Source of the DNA: Cynocephalus volans | Taxonomy: Eukaryota; Chordata; Mammalia; Dermoptera; Cynocephalidae | Reading direction: 5' to 3' | Assembly (NCBI RefSeq): GCF_027409185.1 | Contig: NC_084467.1 | Location: forward strand, 15,056,501-15,120,500 | DNA length: 64,000 nucleotides | In this document: piece after piece, positions 12,161 through 22,734 of the stretch | Position numbering within the stretch: the first letter of the stretch is position 1 | How the letters are laid out: the number at the start of each line of letters is the position of its first letter | The notes under the pieces: generated by a model | The model's database searches: none | What the model saw: only the letters and a program-made list of their open reading frames with translations | What the model was told of the DNA's origin: nothing | Translations under genes and position numbers: made by a program

Positions 12161-12760
12161 AGGCATTAAATCTCAGAGCTGGCGAATCATGTACCTTGAC
12201 TCCATGTTTGATGTCCAGTTCATGCTGGTGTTGGAGTGGGGTCCCCATGTCCTTGGGCAGCTCCATTCCTATGGCTTTCCTGTTCTCAGGTGATGCTTTA
12301 GCTCTCACGGGCTGGGGTTCCTCTCTGGTAGCTCCACAAGTCTGGCAGTCATTGTCTCATGGCTCCTCTAGGCACGGTGCTAATGGGGTTTCTCTGCTGC
12401 ACCTCTGACCCCACATCTCCGCTCAGCATTGCTCTAGTGAAAGAGGTCTACGGTGACTCTGCCCCTGTGACAGACCTCTTTTTGGGCCCTCAGGCTTTTC
12501 CATACATCCTCTGAAATTGGGGTGGAGGCTCCCAAGCCTCCACTGTTCTGGCATTCTGCCAGCCTGAAGACAACACCACGTGGATGCCACCAAGGCTTCC
12601 AGCTTGTATTTTCCAAAGCTGAGGGTACAGCCGTACCTGGGACCAATTTAGCCATGGATGAAGCAGCCAAAGCAGCTGGGGTGCTGGTGTGGGGAGCAAA
12701 TCCTAGAGGTGGCCCTGGACAGTGAGCCTGTGGAGGGTGCCTCAGGCCTGTTCCTCAAGA

Positions 12761-13426
12761 CTATCCTGTCTCTCTAGGCCTGTGGGCCTGTAATGGAAGA
12801 CGCAGCCTCCAAGATCTTTGAGATGCCTTTACAGTCTTTTTTCTCTTCTCTTGATAATCCCTTTCTTCTGTATTCGTCTCTTTAGCAAAGGGTCCCTGGG
12901 ATATACCCTTGCTTTTGTGGCCAGGCTGAAAGTTTTCCAATTTTTTGCCCTCTGCTTTCTTTTGAATTATAAATTCTGGCTTTACATCATGCCTTTTCTG
13001 CCATAACTGAGCACAGGATGTTGCAAGTAGCCATGCAGCTTCCTGAATGCTTTGCTGCTTAGATATTTCTTCCACCAAGTACTCTGGTTCAGCATCTTTA
13101 AGTTCCACATTCCATAAAAATTTGGGGCATGAACAGAATGCAACCAAGTTTCTTGCCAGTTCATAGCAAGGGTGATCTTTGCCCCAGTTTCCAATGAGTC
13201 CCTTCTCATTTACATCTGAGATCTTTTCAGAATGGCCTTTACTGTCCATAGTTCTGTCAGCAATCTGCTCACTACCATTTAACCAATGTCTAAGAAGTTT
13301 CAAACCTTTCCTGGTTTTCTTGTCTTCTAAACTCTCACCAGCAGCTAGGCTTTTTCTATCTTGCTCCTTGAAATTCTTCCACTCTCTCCTCAACACCCAG
13401 TTCCAAAGCTGCTTCCACATTTTCAA
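12761..13426 (-). CDS. gag-related 221-codon ORF of MaLR copy 1
   Basis: The longest open frame in the window. It starts about 20 nt inside the primer-binding site, the expected place for a retroviral gag-like frame. The product is basic and lysine-rich with segments such as GNWGKDHPCYELARNL and ISKQQSIQEAAWLLATS, which recur in copy 2. No membrane segment, zinc knuckle or protease motif is visible. MaLR elements are generally regarded as non-autonomous relatives of ERVL. A few substitutions could simply have left this frame open by chance, and I do not regard it as a proven host gene. No splice context or host promoter is seen. Confidence 0.5.
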   Translation of the reverse strand: MKMWKQLWNWVLRREWKNFKEQDRKSLAAGESLEDKKTRKGLKLLRHWLNGSEQIADRTMDSKGHSEKISDVNEKGLIGNWGKDHPCYELARNLVAFCSCPKFLWNVELKDAEPEYLVEEISKQQSIQEAAWLLATSCAQLWQKRHDVKPEFIIQKKAEGKKLENFQPGHKSKGISQGPFAKETNTEERDYQEKRKKTVKASQRSWRLRLPLQAHRPRETG

Positions 13427-13445
13427 GTATTTGTTATAAGTAACA

Positions 13446-13462
13446 CCCCACTCCTGGTACCA
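13446..13462 (-). other. retroviral primer-binding site, tRNA-Leu(UAA)
   Basis: The plus strand reads ccccactcctggtacca, identical to the 3' end of mammalian tRNA-Leu(UAA) including CCA, as I recall it. On the minus strand it is the PBS just downstream of the proviral 5' LTR. This fixes the element's orientation. Confidence 0.85.
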
Positions 13463-13468
13463 CTTTTC

Positions 13469-13890
13469 TGTATTAGTCCATTTCTGTTGCTTATAATAAA
13501 ATACCTGGAACTGGGTACTTTGTAAAAAAGCAAAATTTATTGCTTACACTTTCAGAGGCTGGGAAGTCCAGAGTCTAGGGAACATATATGCTGAGGGTCT
13601 TCCTGGGTGGTGGCTTTACAGCCATACAGGGGTCTCACATGGCAGAAAATAGCAGAGCAGAGAGAGAGGTAGAGAGACTCTCATGAGCTCTCCTTTTAAA
13701 GTCCTCAGAACCATGCCTCTGACCACTATTATTAATCCATTCATTAAGGCATGGTCCTACAATCTAATCACCTCTTCAAGGCCCCACTTTTCAATCATCA
13801 CAATAGAATTTCCCACTCTCTCAACACTGTCACAGTGTGGGCAAAGTTTCTAATACCTGGAACTTTGTGGGACACAATTTAACCTTCCAT
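13469..13890 (-). repeat. MaLR copy 1, proviral 5' LTR
   Basis: Starts tgtattagtcc next to the PBS and matches the copy 2 LTRs through 'ccccacttttcaatcatcac'. On the minus strand it contains a TTTAAAA TATA-like box and an AATAAA polyadenylation signal. Its far edge blurs into a second LTR-like end ('gagtttgggaggacattcaa') before 13,918. Confidence 0.7.
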
Positions 13891-13917
13891 GAGTTTGGGA
13901 GGACATTCAATCCACAG

Positions 13918-14286
13918 CAACGTGTCCCTCCAAAATTCACTTTGAAAATTAAACTCCGATGCAACAGTATTAAGATGTGGGGCCTTTAGGAAGTGCTTAG
14001 GTCATTGAATGGCATTACTGCCCTTATAAAAGGGCTTGAAGGAGACTTTTTGGCCCCTCCTCCCTTCTGCCATGTGAGGACTCAGCATTTGTCCCTTCTG
14101 CCATGTGAGGACACAGCAAGAAGGCACCACCTTGGAAGCAGAGAACAGCCCTCACCAGACACTGAATCTGCTGATGCCTTGATCTTGGACTTCCCAGCCT
14201 CCAGAACTGTGAGAAATAAATGTCTATTATTTATAAATTACCAAGTCTAAGGTATTCTGTTACAGAAGCCTGAATAGATTGAGACA
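13918..14286 (+). mobile_element. MLT1-type solo LTR
   Basis: Blocks in MLT1 order: 'gtccctccaaaattcac', 'atgtggggcctttaggaag', 'ccttataaaagggcttgaag', 'ccttgatcttggacttccca', 'gcctccagaactgtgag' and terminal 'ttgagaca'. Has an internal 31-bp tandem duplication: tcccttctgccatgtgagga occurs at 14,061 and 14,092. Confidence 0.75.
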
Positions 14287-14555
14287 CCATCCGATTCCAA
14301 AGTCTTTCAAACTCTCAAACACCTGGTATATTTCACCCGTCACTTCATTTCTCTCATATCCTATTCCAGCTCACCATCAGGGAAAATTTTAACAATTGCA
14401 CCACAATTGCATGCTAGAGGCTATTGGTACTCCATAAATGACCAGTGATAGGGTCTTCATTGGCAACCAAATAGCAGGTGATCCAGCTCCGAAATCCCAT
14501 TTTAGTTTGCTTCCTAAGACCACATTCAATATCAACTGACATAGATTGGGTTCTG

Positions 14556-14891
14556 TGTTACTATGGTGTGAATGTTTGTGTCCCCACAAAAACTTATGTG
14601 TTGATACTTAATCCCCAGTACGGTGGTATTAAGAGGTGGAGCCTTCGGGAGGTGATTACGTATGAGGTTAGTGCCTTTATAAAGGATGTCTGAGGGAGCT
14701 TATTTGCTCCCTTCAGCATGTACCCACACAGCTAGAAGGTGCCATCTGTGGGGAGTGGGCCCTTACCAGACACTGAATCTGCTAGTGCCTTGATCTTGGA
14801 CTCCCAACCTCCAGAACTATGAGCAGTGGTTTTCTGTTGTAAATTGCACAGTCTAAGGTATTTATTATAGCAGTCCAAATGGACTAGCACA
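14556..14891 (+). mobile_element. MLT1-type solo LTR
   Basis: Same family and orientation as 13,918-14,286: 'ggtgtgaatgtttgtgtccc', 'ccttgatcttggactcccaa', 'cctccagaactatgagcag', ending 'atggactagcaca'. Confidence 0.75.
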
Positions 14892-15229
14892 TCTGTGATA
14901 CAGATTCTGAATGTGAAATTTGCAGGTAAGAAGTTTATCGGGGAGGTGGTATTCCAGAGAACGATGCCTGTGAGTGAATGAAAGGAGCAGAATTGGGCAG
15001 AGGGAGAAGTTGAATTGTGATTGAAGTTGCTCTGAAGGCTTCAGATAGAATCATGGGGAGCTCTGGAACTGTTGTGCCTCGAGGTAAGGAAGCTAGGCAT
15101 TTACTCTCCCTCCTCGACTGGTGGTTGGTTACAGGATGCCTTCAGTGAGGGTCTTGATCTTGGACAAGGCAGCACCCTGTGGCTGAGCTGGGGCAGAGTG
15201 TGCTCAGTCCTCAAGCAGGGGATGGGAGA
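14892..15229. other. intergenic, no gene seen
   Basis: Unique-looking sequence, no domain or repeat recognised. Confidence 0.4.
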
Positions 15230-15665
15230 ACACCACAGCATCCTCTACACAGTCTTTATTTTTCATATCGATATGCAGGCATTCCCTGTATGTTTTAAAT
15301 ATTAGTGTCTTATCAGTTTTAGATATTGTGAATATTTTCTTTCAATCTGTCAACTGTTTATTAACTTTATCTCCATGTCATTTATTGCACCAAATTCCTT
15401 TTTTTTTTTTTTTGGCAGCTGGCCAGTGTGGGGATTCAAACTCTTGAAATTCCTTAATTTTGATGCTAACCAAATTAATAAATTTCCTTCCTTTAGGATT
15501 TGTGCTTTGAGAGTTTTGTTTGAGAGATCCATCCCTAGGTCACAAGATATCCTCCTACAATATGTTCTTTCATTGAATATATTTCACCTCTCACATTTAG
15601 ATCGTTAATCCTCTAGAGCCCACTTTGAATGTGGGTATTATGTGGGTGTCCGGTTTTCTTCCCTT
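15230..15665 (-). repeat. L1 fragment (antisense), interrupted by a SINE
   Basis: The plus strand shows 'ggatttgtgctttgagag', 'gatccatccctaggtcacaa' and 'gatatcctcctacaatatgt', the antisense of an L1 ORF2-region segment. A short SINE sits at 15,401-15,446. Confidence 0.55.
15401..15446 (-). mobile_element. severely 5'-truncated tRNA-Ile SINE
   Basis: Poly-T followed by 'ggcagctggccagtgtgggg' and 'attcaaactcttg' is the reverse complement of the SINE 3' end. Flanked by a perfect 9-bp duplication aaattcctt (15,392-15,400 and 15,447-15,455). Confidence 0.8.
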
Positions 15666-16129
15666 TTCTTCTGTGTAATGAGCCAGTTTTCTCTATTGGT
15701 CTTGAACTCTGTGGTTTCGGCTTTCACTACTGTCTTAAGATGCTGCATTTGCAGAGAATCATTGACCTCCTAGGATTCTTTCTCCATGACTTTGAAAAAA
15801 TTCTCATTCATCTTGCCCTCCCTGCAGCCTTGAGCACTTTTTGATCACCTCTGCTTGAAGCTCTGTGTGCGTGCCCTCTCTGAACTTATTATCCTGCCTG
15901 CCTTTTCTTCCTTTGTCTCTCCCTCTTCTTTCGTCCCTAGAGCTTTGCTGGCTTAACTCTCTCTTGTGTCTCCTAACAATTGGTGTAACTTAAGACTCCA
16001 TGCTTGTCTTTCTTATCCCTCATAATTCCATCTTCTTTGAGAAATTCTCAATATCTCAGTAGCTCTAGCTCGGTGACCTCCCTGTTAGCAAATCCAGCCC
16101 CGACCTCTTCTGTAAATGCCAGTGATCAA
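15666..16129. other. intergenic, no gene seen
   Basis: Pyrimidine-rich decayed DNA, possibly old LINE sequence. A 71-codon frame at 15,629-15,844 is hydrophobic only because of T-richness. Confidence 0.4.
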
Positions 16130-16640
16130 TTTTTTTAAAAAAGAGTGATTTTTTTTTTTTAGAGCAGTTTTAGGTTCACAGAAAAACTGAGAGGAAGGTA
16201 CAGAGATATCCCATATACCCCTGACTCCACACATGCACAGCCTCCCCCATTATCAGTACCCCTCACCAGAGTGGTACATTTGCTACAACTGATGAACCTA
16301 CACTGACACGTCATATCACCCAAAGTCCATAGTTTACATTACAGTTCACTCGTGGTGTTGTACATTCCCTGGGTTTGGACAAACATATGACATGTATCCA
16401 CCATTGTAGTATCATACAGAGTATTTTCACTGCCTAAAAATCCTCTGTGCCCCACCGACTCATCCCTCCCTCCCCTGACCCCTGCAATCACCGATCTTTT
16501 CACTGTCTCCTTTGTTTTGTCTCTTCCAGAATGTCATATAGTTGCAATAATACACTATGCCACCTTTTTCAGATCGGCTTCTTTCATTTAATAATATGCA
16601 CTGAAGGTTCCTGCATTCAGCCTCAATCTGAAGACAGAAG
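16130..16640 (-). repeat. L1 3'-region fragment (antisense)
   Basis: 'agcagttttaggttcacaga', 'aaaactgagaggaaggtaca', 'gagatatcccatataccccc'-like text, 'agtccatagtttacattaca' and 'aatgtcatatagttgc' are standard antisense L1M 3' sequence. Confidence 0.7.
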
Positions 16641-17500
16641 TGTCTGAGCTCTCAGGACAAGCAGTCCCTGTCATGCGCATCCTGCACAGCCAAAGGGAAA
16701 GTCAGACTGAACGTCTCACTAATCCACACAGCATTCCTTTGCATCTGTAAAATAGGTTGAAGGAACTGTAATTGTCTTCTCTTTACACATTAGGAATTCG
16801 AATTACCGAGCACCATCCCAAGAACGTCAAATGAACACTTCCTATAAATTTACGGTTTATGAAGGCTCAGATCGCAGACTGTCATGAAGCGGCTTACTCT
16901 TAACTTTTGAGAGGGACAGTGGAGGAGATAACGTCAGGTTGTCACATCCACCACAATTTCTTTAAATAACCTGCGCAGCATATTCAAGCTGGTGCAGGGA
17001 TAAGATTTAAAGTCACCACAAGCATCCCCAGTTTGTCGCTGGAATACTTCCAGACCACCTCCTTGCTTTTCCACCCTGCTACTCTTTGTTCGCATATTTC
17101 CTGGTTCTCAGCTCTCTTTGCTTTGGCTTCATCCTGTGGTTTCTGTCTTCCACCATCTCTTTGCTGCTGGTCTGCTGGGCTTGACTCCTTCTTCTGGCTC
17201 TAAGCCATTGCGTTTGGTCTTTGTCCTCCGATCCCCCACACTGCTCCCAAGGGGAAGGAGCAGCAGTTCTGTGGGATCCCCGCACGTGTCCTACCTCACC
17301 AGGACCACGAGGGGCATTGCAGTGGTCTGACAGTCTCAAAATGGCAAATAAAGGCATTTCTGCCCCCATCTTTAAAAATCATCCCAAAATAAGCAGTACA
17401 AGAAATGAAAAGAAAAGTATTATTTGGGAAACCAGAAGACAACAGCAGCCCCTCCTCACACTAGTTGAAGTGGAGAGAGCAAGGACAAAGAACCCAGTGG
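16641..17500. other. intergenic, mostly unique
   Basis: Little repeat character. A 136-codon plus frame at 17,221-17,631 runs from unique sequence into an L2 tail and has no domain, so it is not called. Confidence 0.4.
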
Positions 17501-17635
17501 TTCTGATAATGGTGGGTGTTAGGGGACTCTCTAGAAACACTAGGCTAGGCCTTGAAGTCACAGAGTTCATCCTGTGTGTTTCTTTATCCCCAGAGCTTAG
17601 CACAGAACCTGGCCAAATCAAGTCCTCATGAAACT
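17500..17635 (+). repeat. L2 3' fragment
   Basis: 'tttctttatccccagagctt' and 'agcacagaacctggccaaat' are decayed L2 tail landmarks. Confidence 0.45.
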
Positions 17636-17647
17636 CTTGTTGAGCAA

Positions 17648-17742
17648 GGGCTGGCCGGTTAGCTCAGTTGGTTAGGGCATGGTATTGATAACACCAAGGT
17701 CAAGGGTTTGGATCCCTGTACTGGCCAGCTGCCAAAAAAAAC
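17648..17742 (+). mobile_element. tRNA-Ile-derived SINE (CYN-type monomer)
   Basis: Starts gggctggccggttagctcag and ends tactggccagctgcc plus a short A tail. Flanked by the duplication ctcttgttga (17,634-17,643 and 17,743-17,752), extendable to 13 bp with one mismatch. Confidence 0.92.
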
Positions 17743-17989
17743 CTCTTGTTGAAAGAATTACATCATTTCATATCATTTAACAAGTATCAGCATATAAAGA
17801 CATTTTACTATGAGGAGAACTGCTAGAAACATTTACTACATTGCTAAGTGGAGCTTCTACCCTTTCCACTGGAGAGAGGGCCCTTCTAAACCCAGAGGCT
17901 GAGGAAGAGAACGCTAAGCAGTACTTCTGCCCTGATGTTTAGCATTTCATTGCTTCAATTTTTTTTTTTTTTAATTCACAAAATCTGCT

Positions 17990-18240
17990 CTTTTGTTAGC
18001 TCACTTTTAGGCTTTCACTATTTTACTGTGAACTTGGTTCCTGTGGAGGTCAGGCCTTGATAATTACATTCAGCCCTTTGCAATTATTGGTAAGGAACCA
18101 GGTAACAGCACTGACATTTAATATTTAATTGTTTTTGATCAGCATTAATTAGTCACAGATGCACACCAGATTCCCATTTAATTAAATACTCTTGGGAACA
18201 TATTGTGGGCTCAGGGATTCTAACCACATCAAAAAGTAAG
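17990..18240. other. AT-rich block with many TAAT cores, possible regulatory DNA
   Basis: No repeat recognised. Holds TAATTA (18,061), CAATTA (18,081), TTTAATTG (18,125), ATTAATTAG (18,144) and TTTAATTAAAT (18,177) within 130 bp, the core bound by many homeodomain proteins. Conservation is not testable here. Confidence 0.25.
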
Positions 18241-18259
18241 TGTTCAACTTTAAAAGTTG

Positions 18260-19060
18260 GGCCCTGGGGACCCAGGCATCCATGGAGAGGAAATTCCAGA
18301 TGTCTAGCATTCCCCCTTTCCTTGGAAATAAACCTCCTACTTCTAGCCCCCCTGGAATAGAAAATCTTAGTGTTTCTGCTGGGAACTCCAGGCGGCCGTC
18401 ATCTCCTCTCTCTCTTGCATCATCAGCATTACCCTGTCTACTGAATCATTCCTATCCACATACAAACATGGGCGATTTCTCCCATCCTAGAACACCCACT
18501 GTCAACCCCAGTCCTTCTCAAGCTTCTGCCCCTTATCTTTGTCCCTCTTTGGAGTTAATCTCCTGGAAAAGCTGTGTACCCTGGCTGTCTTCAATCCCTT
18601 TTCCTCTGAGTTTCTCTCAAACCCACTGTCTTCAGGCTTTGGCTCTGACTACTCCACAGAAACTGTCCTTTTCAATGTCACCAAAATTACTTCCTTAATG
18701 CCAAAGCCAATGGTTAATTCTCCATGCTCATTTATTTGATACCAGTTAATAATGTTCTCTTTCTCGAAACACTTTCTTCATCTGGCTTCCAGGAAACCAT
18801 GCTTTCTTGATTTTCCTCTCACCCATGGTCATTCTCCTTTGCTTATTCAGCCTCATCTCCCCAGCCTGTCAATGTCGGAGTGCCACAAGGCCCAGGCCTT
18901 GGTCTTCCTTTCTTCCAATTCTGTACTTGGTATAGAGTGAAGAATGTCTATACTCATTCCTCAGGTGGTCTTAGCGAAGCATACATGTGCTTTTAACTCC
19001 CCGTTTTTATCTTCCATGTTGACCTCTCCCCTGCTACTCTGCGTTTCTACTTGAATGTTG
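18260..19060 (+). repeat. L2-clade LINE reverse-transcriptase region remnant
   Basis: A decayed CR1/L2-type ORF2. The translation near 18,870 keeps NVGVPQGP followed by LG, the reverse-transcriptase motif usually read as G-V-P-Q-G-S-V-L-G. The 152-codon frame at 18,240-18,698 is part of it. Frames are shifted and stopped; no activity expected. Confidence 0.6.
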
Positions 19061-19649
19061 ACTTAGCATGGGTTCCTTAGAAACCAGAGCCTGAGGCAAA
19101 GCTTACACACTCCTGCTGTATTGGAGAAGAGGGAGGGAAAAAGGAAATGAGGCAGGGAGTGGGGAGAACAAACACAAGGTGGTGAGATGTTGACCTAGCC
19201 ACAAACTCACGAGAAAGCAAAGCAGGTTGCTTAGTCACACGGGAGCATCTCCAGAGAGGCTTTCAATGATAAAAGTTGACATCTGCACTATTGAGTTGTG
19301 TTCTCTGGCCTCTTTGGGCTGCACTGGGGATCCCAGCTCCCTCAGCTCTGGTTTAGAATTTAATCTGGGCTCAGAAGTGGTAGGAGGAACCACAGTCTCC
19401 ACAGGCTGGTCATTTGGGCCCGGCCTCTGGAACTTTAGCAGCTCCTGTTGCAGCAGGCATGCTGGGGCAAGCTGGAGCCTGGCCCTCACCCTGGGAGGAG
19501 AGACTGAGGCAGCAGCGACTTCAGCAGAGGAGGCAATTGGTTATGGCGGCCAAGGCTCTTTTTTGAGTAAGCAGTCAAGGGCATGAGGGGTGGGGAAGGA
19601 GAGAGAGTTAAGGAAATACGGGCAGCACACCTCTTCTCAACTCCTCCTT
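19061..19649. other. intergenic, no gene seen
   Basis: Frames of 84-119 codons overlap on both strands here without a domain. The stretch from 19,070 may be an unclassified old repeat. Confidence 0.35.
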
Positions 19650-19985
19650 TTCCATCATTCTTGGATGATTGTGATAATCTCCTACCTGGCTCTTGGCTTC
19701 TCCCCAACATTCTATTCTCAATGCAATGGTCAGAGTGGTCCTTGTAAAACACAAGTTAGATGGTGTCATCCCTCTCCTCAAAATCCTCCAATGTCTTCCC
19801 ATCCCACTCAGAGTAAAACCAAAGTCTTTGCCATGACCTGTGCTTCCACCACCCCTCTGATGGTGCGCTCTTTTCCAGCCACACTGTGCTTCTCAAGGGC
19901 CAAGCAGGCTCTCACTCCAAAGTCTTTGCACCTACTTCTCTCTGTGCCTGCAACACTCTCCCTTCAATTATCTGTATTAATTGCT
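19650..19985 (+). repeat. L2 LINE fragment
   Basis: 'aatggtcagagtggtccttg', 'cctcaaaatcctccaatgtc', 'agtaaaaccaaagtctttgc' and 'ctttgcacctacttctctct' follow the L2 3' consensus order. Confidence 0.7.
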
Positions 19986-20744
19986 TCCACAGCTCTTCTG
20001 AGCCCTTAACCTCTATGCTCTCCTCTTTCTTATCTGCTAAAGAAAGCTGCATGGAGAACAAAGGAACTGTAGGATGGGAAAGATAATGAAAATAGAAAGA
20101 AAGGAGTGACCTCTTTAAGAGCTTGTTGGAAACCCCAAAGCAATTGCCAGAATAGTTTGGCCAAGAAGGAGATCTTATGTGTGGGGGAGTAACAAGAGAT
20201 GAAGGGAGGGTGAAACCATTCTCCAAACTTAAGGAGCTAGGTGTTCATTCTATAGACAAGGGTATCCAACTGAGAATCAAAGTTAGTTCATTCATGTTTC
20301 TATTGAACAATGTCTTCCAACCAGGACCTCTGAATCAATGTTTGTGTTGGTGGTCTAAACATGTCTATGAAGGAAGCCAGAGAAATCAGCATTTACAAAG
20401 GAACAACAAAGCTTGGAAAGATATATCCCTGAGAAGAATCTTCCAGGCTCTTTCAGGAAGTCAATGGGAGGAGGTGGTCTTCCCCAGAGCCACTGCTTGA
20501 GAGCTTAGGCATCCCAAGATATGGCTGGCAACTGGGGGTTGGAAATGGGATCTCAAAACCAAACCAATAGGAAGAGCAGGGGAAGGTCAGTGTTGCCTTT
20601 TGGTGCCCTTAGGTCAGGCCTACCAGGTTCAACCTCCTTGTGTTCTTGGTAACCAATATTGTAAGGTCAAGGAGGTCAGTGAATGTGGGTGCCACTGCCC
20701 TCTGCTGGAAGGACTGGCATCCTCCCCAAGATCTGTATTTGGCT
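19986..20744. other. intergenic, no gene seen
   Basis: No recognisable gene or repeat. The 107-codon frame at 20,177-20,500 lacks domain features. Confidence 0.4.
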
Positions 20745-20905
20745 CCTGGTCAATGGGTCTTAACCTTCTTTGGTTCCTTGGTCCCTTTGAGAATCTGAAG
20801 AAAGCCACGGGCTCAAATTTAAAAAGATATGCACGCATACATTAAGATTTGCATAGAGTTTTAGGGATTCGTGGACAGAACCTCTGAAACCCACCCATCA
20901 ACCTC
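20745..20905 (+). mobile_element. DNA-transposon-like fragment
   Basis: 'gggtcttaaccttctttggt', 'ccctttgagaatctgaagaa' and 'gattcgtggacagaacctct' resemble a mammalian hAT-type non-autonomous element. Family not assigned. Confidence 0.4.
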
Positions 20906-21639
20906 CAGGTAAGGGTGCGATTTTAGAAGCAGACAGACCTAAGTGCAGCGTAGGGCTGAGATACCCACCCCTCTGGCTGTGAGACAGAAAAGAAACTTAG
21001 AAGAGTCTACACAACCCATTTCCTGCCAAGAATGCCTTTTCACCCCTTCGGTGAAAATATTTAGAAATATTTTCTCTACCAAACAGATTGCATTGACTAA
21101 GAAATCATTTATGCATTCCCTAATTTTTTATTAACCAAACAAAACAGGCAGTGATAGCCAGTTACCTCAGCGTGGTTGAGTTCATATAATACAGGTAAAA
21201 ATCAGAGCTAACTTGACATTAAGTCAGCCTGGAGAGCTCTGTTGTGGACAAATGCATGATTTTGGTTGGCCTTTGCAGTATTAATACTCAAGCTATAATG
21301 TTTAAATTTTCACTGACTCTCACTCTAAAGCTTACATTCTTAAATCCAGACTAATTCAATGACTCTATTTGTCTCTAACTCATGCCCTCTCACAAAATCT
21401 ATTTACTTGCAACTTGAGTACACCTTTAAATGCAGGTAAACTCAGAAATTCCACCTGCAAACACACCTTTCCAAACATTCCCTCACACTCAAAATCTCTC
21501 AAAGGTCAATTCAAACTCATACTGACCGCAAAGCTACACTTAAACCCACTCTGGTTCTTACTCTTGAGATTGTGTCCCACACCGGGATCCTCTGGCCTCA
21601 GTCAGGGCTGTATGAGAACGTAGGACACCAATTGAGCAC
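20906..21639. other. intergenic, no gene seen
   Basis: AT-rich, no supportable feature. Confidence 0.4.
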
Positions 21640-21960
21640 CACTGAGTACCTGGCATGGCTAGTGCTAGAGATGTAAAAATGAAAAAGATATCATTCCTTC
21701 TCTCATTAATTCATTAAAGAAATATTAATTGTCTCCCTGTACTAGACACTGTGCAAGGCACTAGCACTGGATGTGATGATAACAGGAGAGGTGAAGTCCC
21801 TGCCTTCATTGAGCTTACAGTCCGGTAGAAGAAGCAGGGTGAGGGAGGATAAACAAACAGAGAAGATAATTGTAAATTGTGATACTCAATAAAAAGGAAG
21901 CAAAGGTGGAGGAGGCTAGGGAGGGAATGGGGGGGCAAGGACCTCATAGGTTTAGCAGTT
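21640..21960 (+). repeat. L2 LINE fragment
   Basis: 'actagacactgtgcaaggca', 'ctgccttcattgagcttaca' and 'gatactcaataaaaagg' are L2 landmarks. Confidence 0.55.
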
Positions 21961-22261
21961 AGGGTCCCGGCAGGAAACAGGTGGCACGCTCAAACTGGGA
22001 AATGGAGGTGAGTTTAATCAAGGGGCTATTTACAAAGCAATGAGGAATGGTGCAGGACCCTGGTGCTGGTGACAGGGAGAGCCCTTCCCAGACTTAGGCC
22101 GGAAGGTACAAGGGGAGAAAGCAAGTAACAGGATCTGAAGAGAGAGCTGATGGGGAGGCCCACCAGCCAGCACAGGAGCTGCCACCTGCTCATAGCGCCC
22201 ATTAGTGGAAGAGTAGAGGCTGGATCCAGCTCTCGTGACAGCCAGTCCAGGGCATGCCCTG

Positions 22262-22600
22262 CTGCACGAGCTTCCTAGGTCTGTCATGACAAAGTCCCAC
22301 AAACTGAGTGGCTTAAAATAACAGAAATTTAGTCTCTCTCTCAGTTCTGAAGGCTGGAAGTCCAAAATCAAAGTGTCAGTAGGACTGGTTCCTTTTGGTG
22401 GGCTCAGAGGGAGCACCTGTTCCATGACTTTCTTCCAACTTCTGGTGATCACTGGCAATCCTTGGCATTCCTTGGCTCATAGACGCATAAGCCAAATCTT
22501 TCTGCCTCAGTTGTCTGTCTGTCTCTCTGTCTCTTCTCTTTTTATAAGGACACCAGTAGTCATTTTGGTTTAGTGCTAACCTTACTCTAACACTATTCTA
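22262..22600 (-). mobile_element. MLT1-type LTR (antisense)
   Basis: 'gtcccacaaactgagtggct', 'taaaataacagaaatttagt', 'cagttctgaaggctggaagt', 'ccaaaatcaaagtgtcagta' and 'tttttataaggacaccagta' match the reverse complement of MLT1 LTRs. Confidence 0.75.
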
Positions 22601-22734
22601 CCCAGTATACCTGCTTCAAGTTAGCAAAGCATTAAGGTAGCAGAGTGTCTCCATCTTGATTCAGTTCCCCACTCCTGCTGTATTACATATTTGCAGCACG
22701 GATCCGGTAGCTTAATCACACAAAAGACCAAGTG

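Larger units (their letters stand above)
11898..13917 (-). mobile_element. MaLR-type endogenous retrovirus, copy 1 (deleted)
   Basis: An LTR-internal-LTR unit read on the minus strand. The left LTR (proviral 3' LTR) starts at 11,898 with tgtatcag and breaks off near 12,155-12,163, where it joins internal sequence directly. Copy 2 keeps about 135 bp more LTR plus about 265 bp of adjacent internal DNA at the equivalent place, so copy 1 carries a deletion of roughly 400 bp. The internal region has a primer-binding site at 13,446-13,462 and a 221-codon gag-like frame. Assignment to the MaLR/ERVL group rests on LTR character and the primer site. The right end is uncertain because another LTR abuts it. 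Confidence 0.75.

Noticed and set aside
17221..17631. 136-codon ORF as a gene
   Set aside because: Crosses from unique sequence into an L2 tail, no domain, no promoter or splice context.
18240..18698. 152-codon ORF as a host gene
   Set aside because: It lies in an L2-clade LINE remnant with reverse-transcriptase debris just downstream.
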